Below, in pieces: positions 38,028-46,467 of a stretch of 64,000 nt of DNA (positions within the stretch are counted from its first letter, which is position 1; each line of letters begins with the position of its first letter). The DNA is taken from positions 62,001 through 126,000 of the forward strand of contig QOZS01000001.1 in the NCBI GenBank assembly GCA_003576705.1, written 5' to 3'. The notes under the pieces are model-generated. The model worked only from the letters and a program-made list of their open reading frames with translations, did no database searches and was not told the DNA's origin. The translations under genes were made by a program, and so were the position numbers. The DNA is from Desertibaculum subflavum (GTDB lineage: Bacteria > Pseudomonadota > Alphaproteobacteria > Ferrovibrionales > Ferrovibrionaceae).

Positions 38028-38831
38028 TCAGCCAGGGTAGGGGTAGCGTACGCCGTAGCCCTTGTCCTTGAGATAGCGCTTGGCGCGCTTGTAGCTCATC
38101 TCGGTGAAATGGAAGATGTTGCCGGCCGCCACCGCGCTGGCATGGCCCTCGTCGATGCCCGCGCGGAAATCGGAGAAATCGCCGACGCCGCCGCAGGCGA
38201 CCACGGGGATCGAGACGGCGTCGGCGATACGGCGCGTGATCTCGACATCGTAACCCTCGGCGGCGCCGTCGCGGTCGATCGAGTTGAGCAGGATCTCGCC
38301 GGCGCCGGCCGCTTCCATGCGCCGCGCATAGGCTTCCGGCGCCTCGTCGACGGGCGTGCGACCCTGGTCGACATGGACGCGGTGGCGGCCATCGTCCTCG
38401 CGCCTGACGTCGATGCCGACCACCATGGCCTGGGCGCCGTATTTTTCCGCGACCGCGGTCACCAGGGCCGGCTCGCGGAAGGCTTGGCTGCAGATCACCA
38501 CCTTGTCGGCGCCGTTGCGGATGAAGCGGTCGACATCCGCCATGGTCTTGACGCGGCCGCCGAAGGCGAGCGGCATGAAGCAGGAGGCGGCGATCTGGCG
38601 CAGGATCGCGACGATGTCGCGCTCGCCCTTGAACTTGTGGTCCTCGCGGCCGAAATCGTGCTCGCCGTCGCGGGTGATGTCGAGATAGACCAGCTCGTCG
38701 GCGAGCCACTCGCCATAGCGCTCCATCTCGGCCACCGGATTGCCGATCGCCTTGAACTCGCGGAAGCCCTCGCTGCGGACGACCAGGCCGTTCATCAGGT
38801 AGAGCATCGGCACGACGCGGATCTTCAGCAC
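38028..38831 (-). CDS. HisF paralogue of the amidino-sugar pathway (WbpI/HisF2 type)
   Basis: A 267-residue TIM-barrel HisF homologue. Unlike histidine-pathway HisF, which begins CLDVxxGRVVKG, it reads MLYLMNGLVVRSEGF, so the catalytic Asp11 position is Tyr11. The second acid region (MVVGIDVRR) and phosphate-loop-like GGRVKTMADVDRF and ACGGVGDF remain. This divergence is typical of HisF2-type proteins that, with HisH, channel ammonia to PseA/WbpG sugar amidotransferases. It overlaps hisH by seven bases and ends the nine-gene operon. The partner amidotransferase is in the other minus-strand operon (31430-32596). Confidence 0.88.
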   Translation of the reverse strand: MLKIRVVPMLYLMNGLVVRSEGFREFKAIGNPVAEMERYGEWLADELVYLDITRDGEHDFGREDHKFKGERDIVAILRQIAASCFMPLAFGGRVKTMADVDRFIRNGADKVVICSQAFREPALVTAVAEKYGAQAMVVGIDVRREDDGRHRVHVDQGRTPVDEAPEAYARRMEAAGAGEILLNSIDRDGAAEGYDVEITRRIADAVSIPVVACGGVGDFSDFRAGIDEGHASAVAAGNIFHFTEMSYKRAKRYLKDKGYGVRYPYPG

Positions 38832-39439
38832 GGTAGCCTCGCGAAATTGTCGAGGATGCGCAGCCCGACCAGCTGGCTCTTTTCCGGATGCGCCTGCAGG
38901 CCGAACACATTGCCGCGCGCCACCGCGGCGACGACCGGGGAGCCGTAATCGGTCCAGGCCGCGACGTCCTGCTCTTCGGCGCAGCGCAGCGCATAGGAAT
39001 GCACGAAATAGCAGGCGCTATCGGTATCGAGCCCGGCCAGCAGCGGCGTCGGCCTGGCGATGCGAAGGTCGTTCCAGCCGATATGCGGGATGCGGAGATC
39101 GGGCGAGGTCTTGGGGATCAGCTCGACCCGGCCGGGGATATAGCCGAGGCCCGGCATGTCGCCGAACTCGGTGCCGGTCTCCGCCATCAGCTGCATGCCG
39201 ACGCAGACGCCGAGGAAGGGCTTGCCGCTCTTCACATCGCGATCGAGCGCGGCACGGAAGCCGCTCTCCTGCAGGCGCCGCATGCAGCTCGGGAAGGCGC
39301 CGACGCCGGGCAACACGATCCGGTCCGCTTCGCCCAGCCGTGCCGGGTCCTCGACCGCCATTGCCTCATGGCCGAGACGGGCGAAGGCATTCAGCACCGA
39401 CTGCACATTGCCGATGCCGCAGGAGACAATGCCGATCAC
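38825..39439 (-). CDS. HisH paralogue, glutaminase subunit
   Basis: A 204-residue class I glutamine amidotransferase. The nucleophile elbow FLGVCVGMQLM gives Cys79, and His184/Glu186 in QAHPEKSQ complete the triad; LPGVGAFPSC forms the oxyanion region. It would release ammonia for the HisF-like partner and the PseA-type amidotransferase. The gene overlaps the amidohydrolase stop by four bases and the HisF-like gene by seven. No other his genes are nearby, supporting a dedicated sugar role rather than histidine synthesis. Confidence 0.9.
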   Translation of the reverse strand: MIGIVSCGIGNVQSVLNAFARLGHEAMAVEDPARLGEADRIVLPGVGAFPSCMRRLQESGFRAALDRDVKSGKPFLGVCVGMQLMAETGTEFGDMPGLGYIPGRVELIPKTSPDLRIPHIGWNDLRIARPTPLLAGLDTDSACYFVHSYALRCAEEQDVAAWTDYGSPVVAAVARGNVFGLQAHPEKSQLVGLRILDNFARLPC

Positions 39440-40932
39440 GGCGCGTTCAGCCGGAGCCGCGGAAAGGCGTGGAGCGCGTTGCCGCGCAGGATGGCGGCCA
39501 GGGCCGCATCATCCATGTCGAGCGAGGCGAGCTTGCCCATGGTGAAGGCGGGCGACATGAGCGGCGCGTCGGAGGCATAGAGCACCCGGTCGGCGCCGGC
39601 GCGCGCGATCAGATCCGGGATATCGGTCTGGGCGCGCAGCGGCGTCGAGGTGCAGAGATCGAACACCATGTTGCGACAATCGGCGTTCTCGCGGTGCCGC
39701 CAGGTGCCGTGCTCGGAGACGAAGGTCACGCCGGGATGCTTCCGCGCCGCGGCGCCGATCCCGGTCGGGTGCGCCATCAAGGGCCAGCCCGGCATCCGGG
39801 CGATGCGCTCGAGGATCGGATCGAAGCGCGGGTCGTCGAGGGCGAGGCCGTGGGCGTCGTCCTGGATGGTCTTGGCGCCGACGAAGCGCGGATCGCCGGC
39901 ATAGCGCTCGAGCTCGGCCAGGCTGCCGTCGCGGTCGAGCGGATTGACCACCACCAACCCGCGGGCGGCGGGCGCGCGTTCGAGAAAGCGCGCCGTCTCC
40001 TCGTTGCCGGCCGCCATGTCATCGAAGACAGCGCGCATCGACGAGGTGATGGCAATCTCGGCGCCGAAGCGGGCGATGCTCTCGGCCACGGCCGCGTCGT
40101 CGGCCTCCGGCTCGATCACGTCGAAGCTGCCGATATTGTAGAGCGTGTCGATCTTCGGCGCGGCCATCAGGCGGGCGAAGTCGGCTGGTGCGTCGCCTGC
40201 CGTCGGCGGCACGCGCAGCAGCCGGGCCAGCGTGCCGTCCTGGATCGCCTGCCGCGCCGCCGGCTCGATCCGGGCGGCGTGCACGAGGTAGTAGGGGCAG
40301 GCTTCGTAAGCGAAGGGCGCGTTGCCCGCGAGGAACAGGCGATCGGCGCCGAGCTCGCGCACCAGCATCTCGATCATGCCGGTCTGCACGGCCATGGCGA
40401 TGTCGAGGTGCACGTTGGTGTGGTCGCGGGCGATCGCCAGGGCTTCCGAGAGAACGGTGTAGCCCGAGCCGCGCATCCAGCGCAGCGCCAGGGCGCCGCC
40501 GGCGGGCGCCAGGTTGCGCGCCACCTTGGCGAAATCCGTCCGCTGCTGCAGGCCGACGAACAGCGGCAGGTTGGCTCTCGCCGCGTCCTCGGCGATGTGC
40601 CGCAGGCTGAGATCGTCGAAATCGCCGCCATTGCCCGGCCAGTGCGGGAACACGCCAAGCGCCGCGAATCCGTTCTGCTTCAGCCGAAAGACGAGTCCGT
40701 CGCCACGCCGATAGGCGGCTGGGTTGAGCAGCGCCTGGGGCAGGAAGAAATCGTCGCGGCGGCACAGTGCGAGGGTCTCGTCGTTGCCGGTCGCGGTGTC
40801 GTATTGCAGGGCGGTGAGGGCGCCGACCAGGGCACGGGTGGCGCCGCAGCGCTCGAGCCGCGCCTTGACCATGTCCGGCGGCGCGCGGCAGCCGGTGGCG
40901 CGGTCGAGCCCGAAGAACGATCCCCCGTCCAT
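39436..40932 (-). CDS. Tandem amidohydrolase-like protein, degenerate
   Basis: A 498-residue protein made of two amidohydrolase-2-like halves. First half (about 1-245): MDGGSFFGLD where HxH is expected, later GADRLFLAGNAPFAYEA where the usual SD catalytic Asp is replaced. Second half (about 255-498): NIGSFDVIEPEADD in place of the HxH strand, but AHPTG, SEHGTW and ADRVLYASDAP keep two His and the Asp. Neither half has a full metal set, so it may be a non-catalytic or altered enzyme, or the halves may share one site. ATG 40932 is fixed by the upstream gene ending ten bases before. Function unknown. Confidence 0.8.
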   Translation of the reverse strand: MDGGSFFGLDRATGCRAPPDMVKARLERCGATRALVGALTALQYDTATGNDETLALCRRDDFFLPQALLNPAAYRRGDGLVFRLKQNGFAALGVFPHWPGNGGDFDDLSLRHIAEDAARANLPLFVGLQQRTDFAKVARNLAPAGGALALRWMRGSGYTVLSEALAIARDHTNVHLDIAMAVQTGMIEMLVRELGADRLFLAGNAPFAYEACPYYLVHAARIEPAARQAIQDGTLARLLRVPPTAGDAPADFARLMAAPKIDTLYNIGSFDVIEPEADDAAVAESIARFGAEIAITSSMRAVFDDMAAGNEETARFLERAPAARGLVVVNPLDRDGSLAELERYAGDPRFVGAKTIQDDAHGLALDDPRFDPILERIARMPGWPLMAHPTGIGAAARKHPGVTFVSEHGTWRHRENADCRNMVFDLCTSTPLRAQTDIPDLIARAGADRVLYASDAPLMSPAFTMGKLASLDMDDAALAAILRGNALHAFPRLRLNAP

Positions 40933-40942
40933 CGCGAGACCT

Positions 40943-41956
40943 TCAGATCTCGATCCCGACCAGGGAGACGACCGGGCGGCCGAGCGCCTTGGCCTCGTGC
41001 AGCAGCATGGAGTTCATGCCGGCGGCGAGATCCGCCGCCATGATCGCTTCCTTCGGCGTGCCTGCGGCGCTGACGATGACGCGGGCCTTGCGGTTGGCGG
41101 TTACCGCATCGAACTTGGCGGCGACGTCGCGGGGGTGCGGGCGGACGACGACGAGCGTCGGCCGGGTTTCCGTCTCGATGGCACCGATCTTGTCGCCGCG
41201 CTCGACGAAATCGAGCAGGCGGCCGAGCGTCTCGACCTCGTCATAGGGCGCGGGCCGGCCTTGCGCCGCCATCTCGCGCCCGCATTCGGAGGCGAACAGG
41301 ATGACGCTGTCGCCGAGGCCGGCGCCCCAATGCACGCGCAGCCGGTTGGCCGCCGTGGTATCGCGGAAGAAGGCTTCGGCGCGCAGGCGGTCGAGATGGA
41401 TCTGGCCGGCAACGGCGACGGCGCCGGGCCGCGCCCCGAGGGCGACGATTTCGTCCCGCGCCGCCTTGGTCGGCGCGAGGATCTCGGTCGGGAAGCAGGT
41501 CTCGCCGTTCCGGTCGGTAAAGCGGGCACGGATGCTGGCCGGGCTGTCGACCACGGCATAGCTTGGGACGCCGAACCGCGCCGCCGCGCGCCACAGCGCG
41601 ATGTCATCGTCGTCGTCGATATCGGACGTGCCGGTCAGTACGGCGCGCGGGCTGTGCCGCGTCAGCAGGCGATGGATCGCCGCGTCCCGGCCGCCCGCCG
41701 GAACGGCCGACGACCAGTCGACGGCGTCGACACCGGCGGCTTCGAAGCTGTTGCGGGCATAGGACTTGGCGAAGACGGCGCAGCGCGGCCGGCTACCGAG
41801 CCGATAGGCCAGCACCTGCAGCGGGAGCGGGCAGGGCGCGTCGCCCAGCATGGCGGCACGGGCGGCAACCACCACATTGGCGGCGCCGGGATCGCGGGCA
41901 TAGAGCAGCAAATCGATTGCGGCGGGGCCGGCGGCAAGTTTGGGCAGGGCACTCAT
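40943..41956 (-). CDS. Putative GT-B-like protein of the glycan operon
   Basis: A 337-residue protein I cannot place in a characterised family. The architecture looks GT-B-like: an N-terminal Rossmann half (LLLYARDPGAANVVVAARAAML; AVLTGTSDIDDDDDIALWRAAARFGVPSYAVVDS), then a second half with ILAPTKAARDEIVALGA, SVILFASECGREMAAQG, PTLVVVRPHPRD near 270 and AADLAAGMNSMLLHEAKALGRPVVSL near 305, reminiscent of epimerase or glycosyltransferase C-termini. It overlaps the aminotransferase stop as ATGA, and the 41956 start excludes a long Arg-rich reading upstream. A glycosyltransferase or sugar-nucleotide hydrolase role is guessed from the fold. Confidence 0.78.
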   Translation of the reverse strand: MSALPKLAAGPAAIDLLLYARDPGAANVVVAARAAMLGDAPCPLPLQVLAYRLGSRPRCAVFAKSYARNSFEAAGVDAVDWSSAVPAGGRDAAIHRLLTRHSPRAVLTGTSDIDDDDDIALWRAAARFGVPSYAVVDSPASIRARFTDRNGETCFPTEILAPTKAARDEIVALGARPGAVAVAGQIHLDRLRAEAFFRDTTAANRLRVHWGAGLGDSVILFASECGREMAAQGRPAPYDEVETLGRLLDFVERGDKIGAIETETRPTLVVVRPHPRDVAAKFDAVTANRKARVIVSAAGTPKEAIMAADLAAGMNSMLLHEAKALGRPVVSLVGIEI

Positions 41957-43281
41957 GCGGCTTTCCGGGTGCGCGCGAGGTCGCGCAGCTGATCGAGGTT
42001 GTCGTGAACCTTGTGAAAGGCGGTGGCCACGTCGGCGATGTCGGCGTCGGTCATCGGCGGCCGCATCAGCTCGTGGATGATGATATCGGCATTGGCCGCT
42101 TCCGCATGCGGGCAGAGGCCGGGGCGGTAGTCCTGCCGGCCGGCATAGTGCGGACCCTGGAACGGGTAGCGGGTACCGCCGAAGCAGATCTGGTCGCGGA
42201 ACATCGGCTGCAGGTAGATCGGCTTCACATAGCCGGCGCGTACCAGAACGCCTTCGCCCTCGCGGCCCTCGGTCAGCGGCAGCTCGGCCTTCACGGCCTC
42301 GACATAGAGGTCGCGGTCGATCCCGGCCCGGCGGGCATCGAAGCGGAAGGCGTGCACGTAGTAGACATGCTTGTCGCCCTCGCGCGGCACCGGGATGTGC
42401 AGCTCCGGCAGCCCGTTCAGCCGCGCCTCCAGCCGGCGCACGTTGTCCAGCCGTGCCTCGATCAGGCTCGGCCCCTTGGCCAGCTGGCAGCGGCCGATGG
42501 CGGCCTCGATCTCGCCCATGCGGAAGTTGAATCCCAGCATGTTGTTGAGATCGGTCACGCCGCGCCCGGCCACCACCGCTTCGGCATGGTTTCGGATCAG
42601 CGCGACGCGCTCGGCGAGCCGGGCGTCGTTGGTGGTGACCACGCCGCCTTCGCCGGTATGGATGTGCTTGTGGTAGTTCAGGCTGAACACGCCCATATGA
42701 CCGAGTGTGCCCACGGCGCGGCCCTTGTAGCGGCCGAACGGGATCTGCGCGCAATCCTCGATCACGGTCAGGCCGCGCTCGCCCGCTAGCCGCATGACCG
42801 GGTCCATGTCGGCCGCCTGGCCGAAGATGTGCACCACGATGATCGCCTTGGTGCGCGGCGTCAGACGCGCGGCGATGCTGGCCGGGTCCAGCGTCCAGGT
42901 GTTGGGGTCGATATCGGCGAAGACCGGCACGGCGCCGAACACCATCGGCGCGGTGGCGGAAACCGTGATGCTCCACGGCGTGACGATCACCTCGTCGCCG
43001 GGGCCAACCCCGGCGGCGCCGATCGCGGCGTGCAGCCCGCTGGAGGCGGAATTGACCGCCAGGGCGTGCTTCGCGCCCATGGCGGCGGCCCAGTCGGCCT
43101 CGAAGGCGCGCACTTCCGGCCCGCCCATGAAATCCTCGTGATGGGCGCCGAGATATTTGGACAGGCAGCCGGTATCCATCACCCGGCTCACAGCGGCCTT
43201 TTCCTCCGCCCCGATGGTGCGGTAGGCGGGGAAGGGCTGGGTGCGGGTCTGCGGGCCGCCGAGCAAAGCGAGCTTGGTCAT
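41953..43281 (-). CDS. DegT/DnrJ/EryC1/StrS sugar aminotransferase
   Basis: A 442-residue PLP enzyme. Lys205 in NYHKHIHTGEGG binds PLP; NSASSGLHAAIGAAGVGPGDEVIVTPWSITVSATAPM, IFGQAADMDP and IEDCAQIPFGRYKG are family blocks. It transfers an amino group to a keto sugar nucleotide. At 442 residues it is longer than PseC-type members, with a C-terminal extension (YPFQGPHYAGRQDYRPG) resembling members paired with Gfo/Idh oxidoreductases. It overlaps the oxidoreductase gene by four bases, supporting an oxidation-then-transamination sequence on a sugar additional to the PseB/PseC route. Confidence 0.9.
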   Translation of the reverse strand: MTKLALLGGPQTRTQPFPAYRTIGAEEKAAVSRVMDTGCLSKYLGAHHEDFMGGPEVRAFEADWAAAMGAKHALAVNSASSGLHAAIGAAGVGPGDEVIVTPWSITVSATAPMVFGAVPVFADIDPNTWTLDPASIAARLTPRTKAIIVVHIFGQAADMDPVMRLAGERGLTVIEDCAQIPFGRYKGRAVGTLGHMGVFSLNYHKHIHTGEGGVVTTNDARLAERVALIRNHAEAVVAGRGVTDLNNMLGFNFRMGEIEAAIGRCQLAKGPSLIEARLDNVRRLEARLNGLPELHIPVPREGDKHVYYVHAFRFDARRAGIDRDLYVEAVKAELPLTEGREGEGVLVRAGYVKPIYLQPMFRDQICFGGTRYPFQGPHYAGRQDYRPGLCPHAEAANADIIIHELMRPPMTDADIADVATAFHKVHDNLDQLRDLARTRKAA

Positions 43282-44264
43282 GTACGGGTCCCCAGATAGC
43301 GCAGGCCCTCGCGCCGCATCGCCTCGCAGAGCCGCTGGGCGGCGAGGGCGGTGCGGCCAGTCGAAGGCGGTGGCTGGCCGCCGAGCGCGTCGCGGATGGC
43401 ATCGAGCGCGAAGCGGAAGCTCTCGTTCAGCCGGGTCTCCTCGGAGACCGGCTCGCCGAGCCGCCAGAATCCGGGAAAGCGCGCGTCCGGCTCTGGATGC
43501 CGCTCGCGCAGCACGAAGCCGCGCTCCTCCAGATCCAGCACGCCTTTCTCGGTGATCAGGCGCAACTCGAACATCGAATAGTCGCGGGCATCGGCGCCGA
43601 CCAGATGCACCGGGGTGTCCCCATGTCCCTTGAGCACGGCATCGACCGTCGGATCGCCAGGATCGCGGTCGATCCGCGCATGCACGACATGGTCGAGCGC
43701 CAGTTCGCCGAGCAGCATGCTGGCGAGGTCGATCCAGTGCGTGCCGTTGTTGACCACGCCGCCGGTATAGGTGCCGGCGACGGCACGGATGGTGCCGAGG
43801 TCGCCGCAGGCGATGCGGCGCTGCAGGCCGCGCACCGCCGGATCGAAGCGCCGGGTGTGATTGACCGCCAGGATCTTGCCGGCCGCCTCGTAGGCGGCGA
43901 CCAGGGTCTCCGCGTCGTCGAGGCTCGCCGCGATCGGCTTCTCGCAGAACACCGCCGGAACACGCGAAGGCAGCAGGACGCGCAGTCCCTCCGCGTGGTT
44001 GGCGGTCGGCGTGCAGAGGCTGGCGACAGCGAGATGGGGATGGCGGTCGAGTAGCTCCTCGACTGTGGCATAGGCGTGCTCGATCTCCCAGCGCTGGGCA
44101 AAGGTGGCACGGCGCTGGGCATTGGATTCGACGCAGGCGGTCAGCTCGTAGTCCGGATGCCCGCGATAGGCGGCGGCATGGGTGAACACGTCGCTGCCGG
44201 CGGAGGCATAGCCGCCGGCCACCTGGCCGCAGCCGATGATGGCAGCCTCAAGCCGCGGCGACAT
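43278..44264 (-). CDS. Gfo/Idh/MocA family sugar oxidoreductase
   Basis: A 328-residue NAD(P)-dependent oxidoreductase. The N-terminal Rossmann motif IIGCGQVAGGYA, CTPTANHAE, and the catalytic EKPIA near 115 are clear; NNGTHWIDLASMLLGEL near 180 provides the family His. Likely substrate is a nucleotide sugar oxidised to a keto form for the adjacent DegT aminotransferase. ATG 44264 is preferred (MSPRLEAAIIG); ATG 44294 would add ten residues. Either start overlaps the cytidylyltransferase gene. Confidence 0.9.
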   Translation of the reverse strand: MSPRLEAAIIGCGQVAGGYASAGSDVFTHAAAYRGHPDYELTACVESNAQRRATFAQRWEIEHAYATVEELLDRHPHLAVASLCTPTANHAEGLRVLLPSRVPAVFCEKPIAASLDDAETLVAAYEAAGKILAVNHTRRFDPAVRGLQRRIACGDLGTIRAVAGTYTGGVVNNGTHWIDLASMLLGELALDHVVHARIDRDPGDPTVDAVLKGHGDTPVHLVGADARDYSMFELRLITEKGVLDLEERGFVLRERHPEPDARFPGFWRLGEPVSEETRLNESFRFALDAIRDALGGQPPPSTGRTALAAQRLCEAMRREGLRYLGTRT

Positions 44265-44991
44265 GGCGGTGCACCACGTGGGAGTTAAGGGCACGCAGCG
44301 CGGGCTGCCCGCGTAGCGCGGCGAGGATGTCGTCGAGTCCGGCGCCCGGATCGCCGGCCAGCGCGCTATCGGCCAGCGCGCGCAGCAGCTTCAGGTCGTC
44401 GGCCGTATCCAGGGTGAGGCGGAGCTCCGGATCGGTCTGGCGGTTGGGCGCCGCCACGTTGAGCAGGCGATACAGCTCCGGATGCCGGTAAATGAAGACC
44501 GACACGTGCTCGTGATCGTATGGGTCGCCGGTACGGCGGGCGACATCGGCGAGCACCGACCGCGCGAAGACCTGCGTGTCCATGCCGATTGGGTAGGTGC
44601 GCCGCAGCACGTTGGCGACGTAGTCGGCACCGCTCGCGCGATAGGCCTGGATGGTGCGTTCCACCACGGCCGGATCGATCAGCGGACAGTCGCCGGTGGT
44701 CTCGACGATGACGTCGATAGCATGCGCCTCGGCGGCGCCGAGCACGCGGGCCAGGACATCCTCTTCGCTGCCGCGGAAACAGCCGATGCCGAGCCGGCCG
44801 GCGAGATCGACGATCGGCTGGTCGGCCGCGTTCACCGTGGTGGCGATGACGGTGCCGTCGAGCGAGGGCACGCGGCTGAGCCGCTCGACCATCAGCTCGA
44901 GCGCCGGGCGGCCGGCGATTTCCATCATGACCTTGCCGGGCAGCCGGCTCGAGGTCATGCGCGCCTCGATGGTGGCGACAGTGCGGCTCAT
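44248..44991 (-). CDS. SpsF-like cytidylyltransferase
   Basis: A 247-residue nucleotidyltransferase of the SpsF group: IEARMTSSRLPGKVMMEIAGRPALE (nucleotide-binding P-loop-like start), CFRGSEEDVLARVLGAAE, ETTGDCPLIDPAVVE and DTADDLKLLRAL. Such proteins occur in spore-coat and nonulosonate loci and probably form CMP-sugars. It is not a canonical PseF (which begins IIPARGGSKRIPRKN). It overlaps the PseG-PseH gene by four bases. A paralogue lies at 49868; one of them could activate pseudaminate. Confidence 0.85.
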   Translation of the reverse strand: MSRTVATIEARMTSSRLPGKVMMEIAGRPALELMVERLSRVPSLDGTVIATTVNAADQPIVDLAGRLGIGCFRGSEEDVLARVLGAAEAHAIDVIVETTGDCPLIDPAVVERTIQAYRASGADYVANVLRRTYPIGMDTQVFARSVLADVARRTGDPYDHEHVSVFIYRHPELYRLLNVAAPNRQTDPELRLTLDTADDLKLLRALADSALAGDPGAGLDDILAALRGQPALRALNSHVVHRHVAAA

Positions 44992-46454
44992 GCCGCGATG
45001 CCCGGCATCAGGCGGTAGAGGCCGTCCTGGCCGAGGCGGTAGCCGGCGGCGCGGAACAGCGCATGGCTGCGCTCGTTGCCCGGCAGCACGGTGGCGCGGA
45101 GCTCGGTGAACGGCAGCATGCGGCGGGCCAGCGCCAGGGCGGCGCGGGCGAGGCCCTTCCCGGCATAGCGCTCGGAGATCACGATCGAGACCTCGAAGCC
45201 GGTCTCGTCCTCACTGCGGTCGAGGCGCAGCATGCCGACCGGCGCGTCGTTCGACAGCACGATGCAGAGCATGTGTGCCGGGTCGTCCAGCGTGCGGTTG
45301 AGCCAGGCCACGTGCTCGGCGAAACCGGGTACGCCGGGATTGCGGGCGAAGCGGCGGGTAGCCGGTTCGGACTGCCATTCGTGCAGCATCCGGGCATCGG
45401 CGAGGCAGGCCGCGCGGAGCGCCACCGGCGCGCCGGGCGGCGGGAGCAGCAGTGCGACACGCACGGCACCCAGGCCGTCGACCAGGCCCGCGGCGGCTTC
45501 ACCCATGCGGCGGCGCCCGGCATCGTCCTGCGCGAGGCGGTCGATCGCGGCGGTCACCGACTGTGCCGTCAGCTTGTCGGCCGGGCCGAGCGACAGGCCG
45601 GCGCCGGCCATGGTGAGGCTGGCGATCGCGTCGCGCTGGTTGTCGGCAACCTGGACCAGGATGGTCGGCAGGCCGACCGTGCAGCGCTCCCAGGCCGTCA
45701 CGCCGGCCGCGCCGATGCCGATATCGGCATCGGCCGCCAGTGCTGAGAGATCGCGCAAGCCCACATGCAGGCCGTAGTGGCGCGGAAAGCGCGCGAGCAG
45801 CTGCGCCAGGGCATGCAGGTCGGCACCGCCGCCGGCGACCAGGTCGACATCGAGATCCGTCGCCGCCGCGGCGACGCCGGACAGCACGGTCTCCAGCGTG
45901 CGGATCGCGTCGCCTGCGCCGAGCGAGACCAGCAGGCGCTGGGCCGGGCCATTCCGGCGGCGGCGGGCGAGCGCACCGGGACGGGCCGCGGCATAGGCGT
46001 CCTTCAAGGCGGCGAGCCTGGGACCGGTCAACACCAAAGTCCGACCAGGCACCAGGCCGCTGTATTCGTCCGGCTTGCGGCCCGGCGTGTAGTCGATCAA
46101 CAGGTCGACGTCGTGCCGTCGGGTCGGCATGTCGTCCAGTGCCACGACGCGGTCGGCGAAGCGACGGCAGGCGGCTTCGAATTCATGGTCGAGCCCGTAA
46201 TGGTCGACCAGCAGCAGGTCGGTCCTGCCCTCCACCGCACGGGCAAGCGCCAGCGGCGAGGCGTCCGGCAGGCGAACGAACGGCGTGTCGCTGGTCTGCC
46301 CCTTGAGCAACGGGATTGCCGGCTCCTCGACGGCGAGCGTGGTCTCCCAGCCGGCGCGACGAAGCGCCGTGGCGAGCGCAAGACAGCGCGAGACGTGACC
46401 CCCGCCGATGCGTGGGCCGCCATCGGCACGGAGCACGGCGAGAGGGGAGGTCAT
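44988..46454 (-). CDS. pseG: PseG-PseH fusion (altrose hydrolase and N-acetyltransferase)
   Basis: A 488-residue bifunctional protein. Residues 1 to about 335 are PseG, the UDP-sugar hydrolase that releases 2,4-diacetamido-2,4,6-trideoxy-L-altrose: GGGHVSRCLALA with the catalytic His20, VDHYGLD near 85, and GIGAAGVTAWERCTVGLPTILVQVADNQ near 260. Residues about 345-488 are a GNAT domain of PseH type (VALRAACLADARMLHEWQSEPATRRFARNPG, SERYAGKGLARAALALARRML, GNERSHALFRAAGY), which acetylates C4-NH2 before hydrolysis. The two consecutive steps are thus in one chain. It starts 14 bases after the flagellin-like gene. Confidence 0.92.
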   Translation of the reverse strand: MTSPLAVLRADGGPRIGGGHVSRCLALATALRRAGWETTLAVEEPAIPLLKGQTSDTPFVRLPDASPLALARAVEGRTDLLLVDHYGLDHEFEAACRRFADRVVALDDMPTRRHDVDLLIDYTPGRKPDEYSGLVPGRTLVLTGPRLAALKDAYAAARPGALARRRRNGPAQRLLVSLGAGDAIRTLETVLSGVAAAATDLDVDLVAGGGADLHALAQLLARFPRHYGLHVGLRDLSALAADADIGIGAAGVTAWERCTVGLPTILVQVADNQRDAIASLTMAGAGLSLGPADKLTAQSVTAAIDRLAQDDAGRRRMGEAAAGLVDGLGAVRVALLLPPPGAPVALRAACLADARMLHEWQSEPATRRFARNPGVPGFAEHVAWLNRTLDDPAHMLCIVLSNDAPVGMLRLDRSEDETGFEVSIVISERYAGKGLARAALALARRMLPFTELRATVLPGNERSHALFRAAGYRLGQDGLYRLMPGIAA

Positions 46455-46467
46455 GGGCTGCCGCTGC

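Noticed and set aside
38028..39439. HisH and HisF read as histidine biosynthesis genes.
   Set aside because: No other his genes are near, HisF lacks Asp11, and they end a sugar operon, so a dedicated amidotransfer role is the better reading.
40943..43402. An 819-residue minus-strand frame across the GT-B-like and DegT genes.
   Set aside because: Its first 480 residues are low-complexity Arg/Gly sequence out of frame with the clear DegT aminotransferase. The real gene starts at ATG 41956.
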